Positions 16,380-24,462 are shown, counted from the stretch's first letter. The stretch is DNA of 38,121 bases from Bacteroidota bacterium (GCA_030706685.1 JAUZOA010000050.1:1-38121); one strand, 5' to 3'. Program-made: numbers and translations. The notes: generated from the letters alone by a model not told the origin.

Positions 16380-17123
16380 TTATTCCCCTCTTGTCGCCTT
16401 CCTGGCTAATTTCAAAAACACTTCATCCATAGAAGCCGCGTTGAAAGTTTTTTTCAGTTGCTGTGGCGTATCCAGCGCGTCTATCCTTCCATCCACCATA
16501 ATGGAAATCCGGCTGCAATATTCCGCTTCATCCATATAATGTGTTGTCACAAAAACCGTGATCCCTGATTCCGCGGCCTCGTAGATCATGTTCCAGAATT
16601 CCCTTCTTGTTACCGGGTCAACGCCGCCGGTAGGCTCATCGAGGAAAACGATTTGAGGTTCATGAAAAATGGCCACTGAAAATGCCAGCTTTTGTTTCCA
16701 GCCGAGTGGCAATGATCTCACCAATTTATTCGTCTCGCTTTCCAAATGCAGGTGCTTTAATATAAATACCGTCTTTTCTTTGATGAACTTATCGCTCTTA
16801 CCATAAATGCCTGCATAAAAGCGAATATTCTCTTTTACCGTCAGGTCCTCGTACAAAGAAAATTTCTGGCTCATGTACCCGATATTCTGTTTGATCTTTT
16901 CGTTTTGCCTGTACACATCAAACCCCGCTACTGTCGCTTTCCCGGAAGTGGGTAATGACAACCCGGACAACATTCGCATCGCGGTAGTTTTTCCCGCCCC
17001 GTTAGCGCCCAGGAAACCGAATATCTCGCCTTTATGCACATCAAACGAGATCGCATCCACCGCGGTGAAGTCGCCAAAACGTTTGGTAAGCTGATCGGCT
17101 GTTATAACTTTATCATTGTTCAT
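16380..17123 (-). CDS. ABC transporter ATPase, degenerate signature motif
   Basis: A 247-residue nucleotide-binding subunit. Walker A is GANGAGKTT near residue 40, Walker B with catalytic glutamate is IVFLDEPTGGVDP near 160, and the H-loop histidine is present (VTTHYMDEAE). The signature motif is not LSGG but LPLGWKQ, so the ATP site it completes should be inactive or slow. This matches the second nucleotide-binding half of E. coli YbhF as I remember it. Its start codon directly abuts the stop of the other ATPase, so the two are co-translated halves of what is one fused protein in enterobacteria. Confidence 0.93.
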   Translation of the reverse strand: MNNDKVITADQLTKRFGDFTAVDAISFDVHKGEIFGFLGANGAGKTTAMRMLSGLSLPTSGKATVAGFDVYRQNEKIKQNIGYMSQKFSLYEDLTVKENIRFYAGIYGKSDKFIKEKTVFILKHLHLESETNKLVRSLPLGWKQKLAFSVAIFHEPQIVFLDEPTGGVDPVTRREFWNMIYEAAESGITVFVTTHYMDEAEYCSRISIMVDGRIDALDTPQQLKKTFNAASMDEVFLKLARKATRGE

Positions 17124-18035
17124 TTAATTCTTCATTAAAGCGATAAAACAATCTTCGATATCCGGTCTTACTTCTTTCATTTCATACTGCCTGCCTGTTT
17201 GCCTTAAATAATCTTTCAATTCGTTTTCACCGCCGTGTTTCATTATTACATGATGGTATTCTCCGAAAGGATAGGCATCTTCTATGTCTTCATTTTGCTT
17301 AAGATCATTCAGCAAATGAAGCATGTCGTTGCTTTTTACGGCAAATAAGGTTTTGCCGAATTCATTAACAACTCCCTGCGGCGTATTGATCGATAAAATT
17401 TTCCCGGACTGTAATAATGCCACCCTGTCACACAAACCGGCTTCATCCATATAAGGTGTGGAAACTAGGATCGTGATGCCCTGCTCCTTCAATCTTTTCA
17501 GCATTTCCCAGAATTCTTTCCTGGACACGGCATCTACACCGGTCGTAGGTTCATCAAGGAATAAAACAGAAGGCCGGTGTATCAACGCGCAACTCAATGC
17601 CAGTTTCTGTTTCATTCCCCCCGATAATTTACCCGCGCGACGATTTTTAAATGGCTCTATTTGCGAATAAATATCTTTCACCAGGTCATAATTCTCTTCG
17701 ATGGAAGTATTGAAGATGGTTGCAAAAAAATCAAGGTTTTCCTTTACTGTCAGGTCCTGGTATAAAGAGAATCTTCCCGGCATATATCCCACCCGCTCAC
17801 GGATAGTTTTGTAATCTTTCACAATGTCGAATCCATCCACGGTGGCCGTTCCTCCGTCTGCCAGCAGCAATGTTGTCAATATCCTGAACAGGGAAGTCTT
17901 CCCCGCTCCATCCGGCCCAATGATCCCGAAAATTTCTCCCTTGTCCACTTGAAAACTTATTCCCTGCAAGGCAGAAACAGGGGCTTTTTTTGTTCCGTAA
18001 CGTTTGATGATATTGCTGACGATTACTGCGTTCAT
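17124..18035 (-). CDS. ABC transporter ATPase, canonical signature, no H-loop histidine
   Basis: A 303-residue nucleotide-binding subunit. Walker A is GPDGAGKTS near residue 40, the signature is intact (KLSGGMKQKLALS) and Walker B reads VLFLDEPTTGVD. The position of the H-loop histidine reads STPYMDEAG, a proline. About 75 residues follow the core domain and end in DIEDCFIALMKN. Together with the neighbouring ATPase it forms a pair with complementary motif losses. It corresponds to the first half of YbhF. Confidence 0.93.
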   Translation of the reverse strand: MNAVIVSNIIKRYGTKKAPVSALQGISFQVDKGEIFGIIGPDGAGKTSLFRILTTLLLADGGTATVDGFDIVKDYKTIRERVGYMPGRFSLYQDLTVKENLDFFATIFNTSIEENYDLVKDIYSQIEPFKNRRAGKLSGGMKQKLALSCALIHRPSVLFLDEPTTGVDAVSRKEFWEMLKRLKEQGITILVSTPYMDEAGLCDRVALLQSGKILSINTPQGVVNEFGKTLFAVKSNDMLHLLNDLKQNEDIEDAYPFGEYHHVIMKHGGENELKDYLRQTGRQYEMKEVRPDIEDCFIALMKN

Positions 18036-18047
18036 ATCCGGGTGAGG

Positions 18048-18160
18048 CTATTAGCTTTTAGCCGTTAGCTTTTTCGTTATTAAAAAAATTTCTGCTCATA
18101 CTGTCAATGATTCACTAATAATAATGCTATTAGCTAATAGCTACCAGCTAACGGCTATTA
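18048..18160. repeat. Paired heptad tracts, AGCTnnn family, hlyD-ATPase spacer
   Basis: One tract (18048-18070) sits before the ATPase start and reads CTATTAGCTTTTAGCCGTT in part. The inverted tract (18126-18160; units TTAGCTA, ATAGCTA, CCAGCTA, ACGGCTA) runs into the hlyD stop codon (18158-18160). About 55 AT-rich bases separate them. Confidence 0.8.
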
Positions 18161-19099
18161 AAACTTTACTTCCCCATACATCCCGATCTTCAGGTACCCG
18201 TCATTCTTTACTTTTACTTTCATGGCATATACCAGGTTAGCTCTTTCATCCTTCGTTTGAATAGTTTTGGGAGTAAATTCCGCTTTATCCGAGATCCAGG
18301 TAATCGTACCCGGAAATTCTTTATACTTGTCAGCTCCGTCATCTACCAGCACTTTCACTTGCTGCCCGAGTTTAACCTGCGATAATTGTGTGCCGGTGAT
18401 ATAAGCTCTTAATGTCATGATTGACAGATCAGCAATTTTATACAAGGCCTTACCTCCGGAAGTCATCTCACCGGCCTCCGCATATTTTGTAATAACAGTT
18501 CCGCCAACAGGGTTCATAATATTGGTTTTCTGTAACTGGTCTTCAATTTGCGCGGCCCTTTTTTTTAAAGGTTTTCCCTGGCTTAATATCCCCCGGTTCT
18601 GGGTGCCCACATTATTTTTCTGAACATTGATCTGCTGTTGCATAACATTGATTTGTTTTTGCACCACATCAACCTGCGCATTGATATCATCCAGTTGTTT
18701 GCCGGTAGCTGCATCCTGCTTCAATAAATTTTCAATCCTTGTTTTTTCATGCAAAAGATTAGCCAGCTGCGATTGTTGCACCGCTAATTGGTCTTCCAGC
18801 AGCTTAACCTGCGGTTCCACGTTGGCTGTTTGCTGTCCAAGTGATTCGATCGTTGCTTCAACTTCCTGTTTTTGCAAATTAAGGCCGGTGGGGTCTACCT
18901 GGCCGACAATACTGTCTTTGTGGATTACAGAGCCTTCTTCGATATTAAAGGATAATATTTTCCCGGTTGCTAAAGAAGACACGACTACCTCATCCACCTC
19001 GAAAGTGCCTGAAGCGTCATAGTTGCCATTTTTATTATTGCAAGCCGTCACGAATAATAATAAGCTGCCGGCTGAGAATAATTTTACAATGAAGTTCAT
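18158..19099 (-). CDS. HlyD-family membrane fusion lipoprotein (YbhG-like)
   Basis: A 313-residue periplasmic adaptor. The N-terminus is a lipoprotein signal with lipobox LFVTAC near residue 20. It is followed by a biotinyl-lipoyl half-motif (GTFEVDEVVVSSLATGKI), a long coiled-coil hairpin rich in Gln/Leu (about residues 75-190), the second lipoyl half (MNPVGGTVITKYAEAGE) and a beta-barrel region. It would link the inner-membrane ABC pump to the TolC-type channel encoded 11 bases upstream. Confidence 0.93.
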   Translation of the reverse strand: MNFIVKLFSAGSLLLFVTACNNKNGNYDASGTFEVDEVVVSSLATGKILSFNIEEGSVIHKDSIVGQVDPTGLNLQKQEVEATIESLGQQTANVEPQVKLLEDQLAVQQSQLANLLHEKTRIENLLKQDAATGKQLDDINAQVDVVQKQINVMQQQINVQKNNVGTQNRGILSQGKPLKKRAAQIEDQLQKTNIMNPVGGTVITKYAEAGEMTSGGKALYKIADLSIMTLRAYITGTQLSQVKLGQQVKVLVDDGADKYKEFPGTITWISDKAEFTPKTIQTKDERANLVYAMKVKVKNDGYLKIGMYGEVKF

Positions 19100-19110
19100 A
19101 TCCCTGTGGT

Positions 19111-20385
19111 TTATTGTTTTCCTGAAATGGTTTGATAATTGATTTGTGCCTGTAATAATTGCACCTGGTGAGTGATGAGTGCTTGCCTCGCCTGGTCTTC
19201 CTCATTTACTTCTTTTAAATAATCGCTGGCAGTGATCACCCCGTTTTCCAATTGCGCCTTAGCCGCATCGGTTACACTTTTTCTAAGATCAATGATTTCA
19301 TTATCAGAGGCCACCAATTGCTGCAGCTTATCTATCTCGGATTGCTGTTGCTTAAGCTGGGTATTGGTATTGAGAAGAAAAGTTTCTTTCTGGATGTCGT
19401 TGATCTTCCTGTTCACTTCCACCAGTTCCTTTTCTTTTTTCTTTGTGTAAAGGCCTCCCAATGACCAACTGAAACGCAGACCCCCGATATAATAAAAATC
19501 GAACCCGTTCTTTAAGAGATTTAAACCCGGTTTTCCATATCCGCCCTGGGCAAACAAACTTGCTTTGGGTAAATTTTTAGAAGTAATCAACCTGTTTTGC
19601 TGACCGATCAATTTTGTTTGTTCGCTGTATAATTTCAATTCCGGGCGGTCAATTTCCCCCATAGCAATCGCAGTTGTCATAAGAGGTTTTTCCAATTGCA
19701 GGTTCCCGCTCAGAGGCTGACCAAGAAAAACACCCAATGCTTCTATCAACCCTTTCCTGGATGCACTGATCTCGATGGCGCGCTGGTTTGTCTTCAGCAG
19801 CTCGGCTTTCAGCATATCCAGGTTGGATTTGAAAGCTATGCCATTTTGCACCTGCGCCTCCACTTTTTTAATTCCTGTCCGGATATCCGCTTTCACCAGT
19901 TCAACCTGCTTCAACTGTTCATCAAGATAAAGTACACTTAAATAGATCTGGTTGATCCGTTCCTTTACTTTATACAATTCTACTTCCAGTTTCTGATCTT
20001 CTACGGAAGCATTCAATTGCTGCAACAGCTTTTGTTCTTTTGTTACACCGCCATCGTAGATCAGCTGGCTGACGTCGGTCACCAGTTTATACTGATCCTT
20101 ATCCGGGGGAATAAAACTAAAACCGGGTAGTGAAACATCAATCCTGGTGACATCTGATTGGTAAGTCGCCTGCCCGCTGATAGTTACCTGCGGCAAAAAT
20201 CCTTTTTGCAGGTTGTCAATATTGATGGCCGAAGTTTGCTTGACCAGGTCCTTTTGCTGAATAACAGGATAGTTCTTCCGGGCCAGCTCATACGCCTGGG
20301 GAAGATCGAGCTTCTGTATTTCCTGTGCCTCCAGCCACCCCGGCATAAAAAGCAATAAGAAAGTATATTTCTTTAAGTTAACCAT
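19111..20385 (-). CDS. TolC-family outer-membrane efflux channel
   Basis: A 424-residue outer-membrane factor: signal peptide (MVNLKKYTFLLLF...EAQ), then alternating long helices and strand pairs in the typical duplicated arrangement, with the DLPQAYELARKNYPVIQ start and a central barrel segment. I choose the ATG at 20385 because it gives a normal basic n-region. An upstream ATG at 20412 overlaps the tetR stop as ATGA and would add nine residues (MIFLLNINQ), so it remains possible. The chosen start codon lies inside a perfect operator dyad. Confidence 0.92.
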   Translation of the reverse strand: MVNLKKYTFLLLFMPGWLEAQEIQKLDLPQAYELARKNYPVIQQKDLVKQTSAINIDNLQKGFLPQVTISGQATYQSDVTRIDVSLPGFSFIPPDKDQYKLVTDVSQLIYDGGVTKEQKLLQQLNASVEDQKLEVELYKVKERINQIYLSVLYLDEQLKQVELVKADIRTGIKKVEAQVQNGIAFKSNLDMLKAELLKTNQRAIEISASRKGLIEALGVFLGQPLSGNLQLEKPLMTTAIAMGEIDRPELKLYSEQTKLIGQQNRLITSKNLPKASLFAQGGYGKPGLNLLKNGFDFYYIGGLRFSWSLGGLYTKKKEKELVEVNRKINDIQKETFLLNTNTQLKQQQSEIDKLQQLVASDNEIIDLRKSVTDAAKAQLENGVITASDYLKEVNEEDQARQALITHQVQLLQAQINYQTISGKQ

Positions 20386-20393
20386 TTGGTTAA
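20378..20393. promoter_or_regulatory. Second TetR-type operator dyad, over the tolC start
   Basis: TTAACCATTTGGTTAA is a perfect 7-bp inverted repeat with a 2-base centre, identical in both arms to the dyad at the tetR promoter. It overlaps the start codon of the channel gene (20383-20385). Binding here could repress tolC or act as a roadblock to transcripts coming from tetR. Confidence 0.75.
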
Positions 20394-20408
20394 TATTTAA
20401 TAAAAAAA

Positions 20409-21026
20409 TCATTTTTTTATAGCATCAATAATAAATTTGGGTATCTCTTTTTTGCGCTGTTCCATAATAGAGCGGAATTGCAATTCATCCAGCCCAAGAT
20501 TTTTCTGAAACATGGGTTTAGCAACAAACGGGAAAATAGTGAGGGAAATAAGGTTAAGCAACAACTGCAAAGGGCTTATTCTTTTTATGGTTCCCTTTTT
20601 AATTTCCCGTTCGATTTGCTGAAGGAATTTTTCCGGCTGCGGCCGGCTTCTTCCCGACCATACTTTCTGGAGGAAATATTCCGGGTCCTGGTTGATCTCA
20701 TTCAATACGAATAAGGGCAGGTAAGGGTTTTCAATGACTACCGTAATATACTCCACGCAAAATCTTTCGATCTTTTCAAAGAGTGGCAGCTCCGCAGTAA
20801 ATATCTCGTTGATCTTCGGAAAAAGCTTGTTGGCGGCCTCCATAAAAATAACCCCGAAGAGTTTTTCCTTGTTTCGGAAATAATAATGAACCAGCGCTTT
20901 ATTGATTCCGGCTTCATCGGCAATATCCTGCATCCTGGCCCCTGCCATTCCCTTGCGGACGAATACCTGCTTGGCGGCTTTTAATATCCGCTCCTCCGTC
21001 GTCTGATCTTTTTCTCTTTTAACCAT
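20409..21026 (-). CDS. TetR-family transcriptional repressor of the exporter operon
   Basis: A 205-residue regulator. The N-terminal helix-turn-helix (ERILKAAKQVFVRKGMAGAR, then MQDIADEAGINKALVHYYFRNKE in outline) is canonical. The C-terminal ligand domain is divergent, as usual. I start at the ATG at 21026 (MVKREKDQTTEE); the frame stays open upstream, but that stretch holds the operator and promoter. It is the first gene of the operon, and E. coli also encodes a TetR-type regulator beside ybhGFSR. Two identical palindromes, at its own promoter and at the tolC start, are the obvious binding sites. The inducer is unknown. Confidence 0.93.
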   Translation of the reverse strand: MVKREKDQTTEERILKAAKQVFVRKGMAGARMQDIADEAGINKALVHYYFRNKEKLFGVIFMEAANKLFPKINEIFTAELPLFEKIERFCVEYITVVIENPYLPLFVLNEINQDPEYFLQKVWSGRSRPQPEKFLQQIEREIKKGTIKRISPLQLLLNLISLTIFPFVAKPMFQKNLGLDELQFRSIMEQRKKEIPKFIIDAIKK

Positions 21027-21031
21027 ATAAT

Positions 21032-21047
21032 TTAACCAAATGGTTAA
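21032..21047. promoter_or_regulatory. TetR-type operator dyad at the tetR promoter
   Basis: TTAACCAAATGGTTAA is a perfect 7-bp inverted repeat with a 2-base centre, five bases upstream of the tetR start and immediately downstream of the -7 element, so it covers the expected transcription start. A further half-site TTAACCA lies at 21019-21025 over the start codon. The layout fits autorepression. Confidence 0.82.
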
Positions 21048-21078
21048 CAAAAGTAATAATTTTTCCTTCCTGTCCAAA
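21048..21078 (-). promoter_or_regulatory. Promoter of the tetR-exporter operon
   Basis: On the minus strand TTTG (21075-21078) and TACTTTTG (21048-21055) are separated by exactly 19 bases. This fits the Bacteroidota primary-sigma consensus TTTG-N19-TAnnTTTG at every defined position. Confidence 0.82.
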
Positions 21079-21159
21079 AATATATTTGGCTAATGCGTGA
21101 TTTTATCGTGTGAATTGCAGGTTTTGACAGGTAAAATAAAGCCGGGGTTCAGTACATAA

Positions 21160-21348
21160 TCAGTCTTTGGATACTCTATTTCCTTTATAATCGCCCGGTT
21201 TTTTCGACTCATCCCCGGGATATGTCCCGGACCAGATCGCGTCATCCTTGCCCAATGACTCACGAATGCCTGTACAGTAATTACCCTCCTGAGTACCCCC
21301 GGAATTACTCCCGGAGTGTGTATAGAGAATCCCTCTATAAGTCCTCAA
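21160..21348 (-). CDS. Doubtful 62-residue ORF
   Basis: The only open frame in the 400-base gap between the exporter operon and hmgA. The product is Gly/Ser/Lys-rich, has no hydrophobic segment and resembles nothing I recognise (ends GDYKGNRVSKD). It may be a chance frame or a relic; the rest of the gap (21079-21159 and 21349-21423) shows nothing else. Confidence 0.2.
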   Translation of the reverse strand: MRTYRGILYTHSGSNSGGTQEGNYCTGIRESLGKDDAIWSGTYPGDESKKPGDYKGNRVSKD

Positions 21349-21423
21349 TAGTTCCAGTATAACAATGAGTAGCCAGCAGGGAAACCGGTATTCATCATTA
21401 AACTAAATCCAATAAGCGATAAG

Positions 21424-22581
21424 CTACTCCGCCCAGCTCATGACATAATCTTTGTTCTCTATGTCCAAAGCTTCTTTAGTCAGCATAAGAGGATGGAAAG
21501 TGTCCACCATGACTGCCAGTTCCTTTGTTTCTTTGGCGCCGATACTTTTTTGCACAGCCCCCGGGTGAGGGCCATGGGGTATACCGGCAGGATGCAGCGT
21601 GATCATTCCCCGTGTAACATTCTTCCGGCTCATAAAATCCCCATCCACATAATACAACACTTCATCGCTGTCGATATTACTATGATTATAAGGAGCGGGA
21701 ATCGCCTGCGGATGGTAATCAAATAAGCGGGGACAGAACGAACAAACTACAAAATTGTGCGCTTCGAAAGTCTGGTGCACAGGAGGTGGCTGATGTACCC
21801 TTCCTGTTATCGGTTCAAAATCATGAATGGAAAAAGCAAAAGGATAGCAATAACCATCCCATCCTATTATATCAAAAGGATGAGTACCATAGTGAAGCCC
21901 GTACAGCATTCCTTTTTTCTTTGCCCTGACCAGGAAATCACCTTTCTGATCATACGTTGGCAGGTTTTGGGGAGGGCGGATATCTCTTTCGCAATAAGGT
22001 GAATGCTCCAGCAACTGTCCGTATTTACTGAGATATTTTTGGGGATAACGTATGGGACTGAAAGATTCAACGATGAAAAGGCGGTTAATTGAGGAAGCAA
22101 ATTCTATCTGGTAAATTGTCCCTCTTGGAATGACTAAATAGTCGCCATATTCAAAAGGCAATTCGCCATACATGGTTCGCAGCATCCCTTTCCCTTCGTG
22201 GACAAAAATCATTTCATCCGCGTCGGTGTTTTTGTAGAAATAATCTGTCAGGCTGTCCTGCGGCGCGGCCAATACGATATGACAATCATTATTGACAAGG
22301 ACAGCTTTCCGGCTTTGCAGGAAATCCTTTTCCGGCTTGATATTGAATCCTTCAAAGCTGCGGTGCTTAAGCATTTTTTCTTCCGCTACGGTTGGCGCTA
22401 CGCTTACCTGCGGTTCTGTTTTAATGATCTGGGTAGGCGGGTAAACATGATACATCAGGGAATAGTCATTGGAAAAACCTTCCGTCGAAAATAATTGCTC
22501 GGAATATAATTCTCCATCGGGTCTGCGGAATTGTATATGACGTTTATGCGGAATGGTTCCGAGTTGATAATAGTGAGGCAT
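21424..22581 (-). CDS. hmgA: Homogentisate 1,2-dioxygenase
   Basis: A 385-residue cupin-type, Fe(II)-dependent ring-cleaving enzyme that opens homogentisate to maleylacetoacetate in tyrosine and phenylalanine breakdown. Iron ligands can be placed in HSNIDSDEVLYY (His and Glu, near residue 293-299) and GIPHGPHPG (near 325). The substrate-loop region GRVHQPPPVHQTFEAHNFVV is also conserved. I start at the ATG at 22581 (MPHYYQLGTIPHKRH), where homologues begin; the frame extends 24 codons further upstream with an unrelated sequence. No other tyrosine-pathway gene is in the window. Confidence 0.93.
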   Translation of the reverse strand: MPHYYQLGTIPHKRHIQFRRPDGELYSEQLFSTEGFSNDYSLMYHVYPPTQIIKTEPQVSVAPTVAEEKMLKHRSFEGFNIKPEKDFLQSRKAVLVNNDCHIVLAAPQDSLTDYFYKNTDADEMIFVHEGKGMLRTMYGELPFEYGDYLVIPRGTIYQIEFASSINRLFIVESFSPIRYPQKYLSKYGQLLEHSPYCERDIRPPQNLPTYDQKGDFLVRAKKKGMLYGLHYGTHPFDIIGWDGYCYPFAFSIHDFEPITGRVHQPPPVHQTFEAHNFVVCSFCPRLFDYHPQAIPAPYNHSNIDSDEVLYYVDGDFMSRKNVTRGMITLHPAGIPHGPHPGAVQKSIGAKETKELAVMVDTFHPLMLTKEALDIENKDYVMSWAE

Positions 22582-22654
22582 AAAAAGAATTTTGAAATTG
22601 AGAGATTGGGAAACAGGTCCGAAAACCGGGGAGACGGAAAGTCCGAAAGACATT

Positions 22655-22852
22655 TCAACATAGCAGGGTATTTCTTCCGGACTTGCTGTCTTTACTGACT
22701 TTCAGGTTTTTTATTAATTCAAGCGACACCATCAGGAAATAGTATTTCCATTTTCTTTTGTCGATCCAGTAAGTGAAATTGCGATGAAACAGCATAATAA
22801 ATTCTCTGTTTAAAATTACGGAATCGGTTTGTAACCCCGAATTTTGCTTCAT
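22655..22852 (-). CDS. Possible 65-residue protein upstream of hmgA
   Basis: A minus-strand frame whose ATG (22852) shares the sequence CATG with the ATG of the plus-strand Nudix gene. The middle part (HRNFTYWIDKRKWKYYFL) is rich in aromatic and basic residues and looks more protein-like than a random frame, but no family is recognised. A shorter version could start at 22795. It may be a chance ORF in the divergent promoter region. Confidence 0.25.
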   Translation of the reverse strand: MKQNSGLQTDSVILNREFIMLFHRNFTYWIDKRKWKYYFLMVSLELIKNLKVSKDSKSGRNTLLC

Positions 22853-23255
22853 GCGACTTCCTACGGCCGGATTAGTAGTCATACAAAACAGCAAATTGCT
22901 TTTGGCGTTCAGCAATAATAAGCGATGCTTTTACCTGCCGGGCGGCAAAATTGATGAAGGTGAAACCCCGGCGACAGCTTTATGCAGGGAAATATCGGAG
23001 GAATTGAATATTACCCTTACTGAAAATGATCTGAAATATTACACCCATATTTCCGCGCCTGCCTACGGTGAAAAAGACGGTATGATCATGGAGCAGGATT
23101 GTTTCATTATTCATAAGCCGGTAGAACCTGTTGCCGCCGCAGAGATCGGCGAATTGAAATATTTTTCTCTTGGCGAATACCTTGATCAGGCAAGCAAGGC
23201 CCCGGGAGTTATAATGATTCTCGAAAAACTAAAATCAGATAACCTGGTAGATTAG
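22851..23255 (+). CDS. Nudix hydrolase
   Basis: A 134-residue pyrophosphohydrolase of the Nudix superfamily. The Nudix box near residues 31-54 reads GGKIDEGETPATALCREISE followed by EL: the REixEE metal-binding core is intact, while the glycine near the end of the box is Asn. The substrate (nucleoside diphosphate derivative) cannot be inferred. Its stop codon overlaps a GTG just before the next gene, with which it probably forms a two-gene operon. Confidence 0.9.
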   Translation: MRLPTAGLVVIQNSKLLLAFSNNKRCFYLPGGKIDEGETPATALCREISEELNITLTENDLKYYTHISAPAYGEKDGMIMEQDCFIIHKPVEPVAAAEIGELKYFSLGEYLDQASKAPGVIMILEKLKSDNLVD

Positions 23256-23257
23256 TG

Positions 23258-23770
23258 ATGACCCGCATTGGCCTTATATCAGATACACATGGTTTCCTGG
23301 ATGAAGCGGTTTTCAAATATTTTGAAAACTGTGATGAGATATGGCATGCCGGCGATTTTGGTGATATAGAGATCGCTAAGAGGCTGTCCTTCGCCGTGGG
23401 TTCAGGAGAGAAAAAGAGATTAAGGGGAGTGTATGGAAATATTGACGGGCAGGATATAAGGAGTGAATTCCCGGAACAATTAGTCTTCCTATGTGAAGAG
23501 GTGAAAGTCATGATACGACATATCGGTGGTTCTCCGCCAGGATATAACCCGGAAACAAAAAAAGAATTGCAGCTCCATCACCCCCAATTATTCATCAGCG
23601 GTCATTCCCATATTTTAAAAGTCATCTATGATGACAAGATCAATTGTCTCCATATAAATCCCGGCGCTGCCGGCAGACAGGGCTGGCATAAAATCAGAAC
23701 CATCATCCGGTTCGCAATCGATGGTTCTGATATTAAAAATTGTGAAGTGATCGAGCTGGGAAAAAAATAA
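23258..23770 (+). CDS. YfcE/MJ0936-type metallophosphoesterase
   Basis: A 170-residue calcineurin-like phosphodiesterase. The metal-site motifs occur in order: SDTHG (residues 8-12), HAGDFG (near 30), GNID (near 66), and GHSH (near 113) with a final HINPGA. I prefer the ATG at 23258; a GTG one codon upstream is possible. It follows the Nudix gene by two bases. The end is convergent with the VOC gene, with a single base between the two stop codons. Confidence 0.92.
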   Translation: MTRIGLISDTHGFLDEAVFKYFENCDEIWHAGDFGDIEIAKRLSFAVGSGEKKRLRGVYGNIDGQDIRSEFPEQLVFLCEEVKVMIRHIGGSPPGYNPETKKELQLHHPQLFISGHSHILKVIYDDKINCLHINPGAAGRQGWHKIRTIIRFAIDGSDIKNCEVIELGKK

Positions 23771-23771
23771 A

Positions 23772-24236
23772 TCAATTCTGCTGCGCCATTTCTTTCATCG
23801 CCTTTTGCATTTCTTCTTCGGAAACATCTTTAACATGAGTAGAAATGATCCAGGTATATCCAAAAGGATCTTCAATCCGGCCACTCCTGTCGCCATAAAA
23901 CTGATCTTGCGCGGCCATAAGAAGTTTTGCCTTGTTACCTACGGCTTTCTCAATTGTTTTATCGACATCCGGTACATATATGCACAGGTTGACGGAATTG
24001 CCATTTAATGTTTTAGGGCTTTTATTATACTGCGGGTTTTCTTCCGATAACATTACCACTGAATCGCCTATCACCAATTCAGCGTGCGCAACGGTTTTGT
24101 CAGGATTGTCAAACCGCATTTTTTCTTTGGCGTCAAAAACATTTTTATACCATTTGATAGCGGCATCGGCTCCTTTAAAAGCAAGCGCAGGTATTACGGC
24201 ATTATAGCCTTCGGGGATATAAGAGTATTTATTCAT
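23772..24236 (-). CDS. VOC-superfamily protein (PhnB/glyoxalase-like)
   Basis: A 154-residue protein with two beta-alpha-beta-beta-beta modules: PEGYNAVIPALAFKGADAAIKWYKNVFDA at the start (in outline), AELVIGDSVVMLSEE in the first half, and FYGDRSGRIEDPFGYTWIIS at the end. The latter is the standard PhnB-like motif. I start at MNKYSYIPEG (24236); the 33 codons before it are Cys-rich and do not belong to the family. The reaction is unknown; such proteins include glyoxalases, resistance proteins and 3-demethylubiquinone-methyltransferase-like members. Confidence 0.88.
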   Translation of the reverse strand: MNKYSYIPEGYNAVIPALAFKGADAAIKWYKNVFDAKEKMRFDNPDKTVAHAELVIGDSVVMLSEENPQYNKSPKTLNGNSVNLCIYVPDVDKTIEKAVGNKAKLLMAAQDQFYGDRSGRIEDPFGYTWIISTHVKDVSEEEMQKAMKEMAQQN

Positions 24237-24462
24237 AGTTGAAATATTTTTTGACAATTTACCGTGCAGCTTATACAGCACCACACGGGAACAGGAATTG
24301 CAACAATATTCTTGCCATCTGCAGTAATCAATCAAGAATTCCAGGCAAGCTGAACAGGCGGAGGCTCATATAAAATCCAGTCTGAATAGTAAGGCAAATG
24401 GCAATCAGCGTCCCCCAAAAATAAGAGAGTTTGTCGTACCTTAAAGTCTTAATTTCCTGCTT

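Noticed and set aside
13121-18160. CRISPR-like or phage att interpretation of the AGCT repeats
   Set aside because: The units are 7 bp and degenerate, lie in tandem without unique spacers, and there are no cas or integrase genes.
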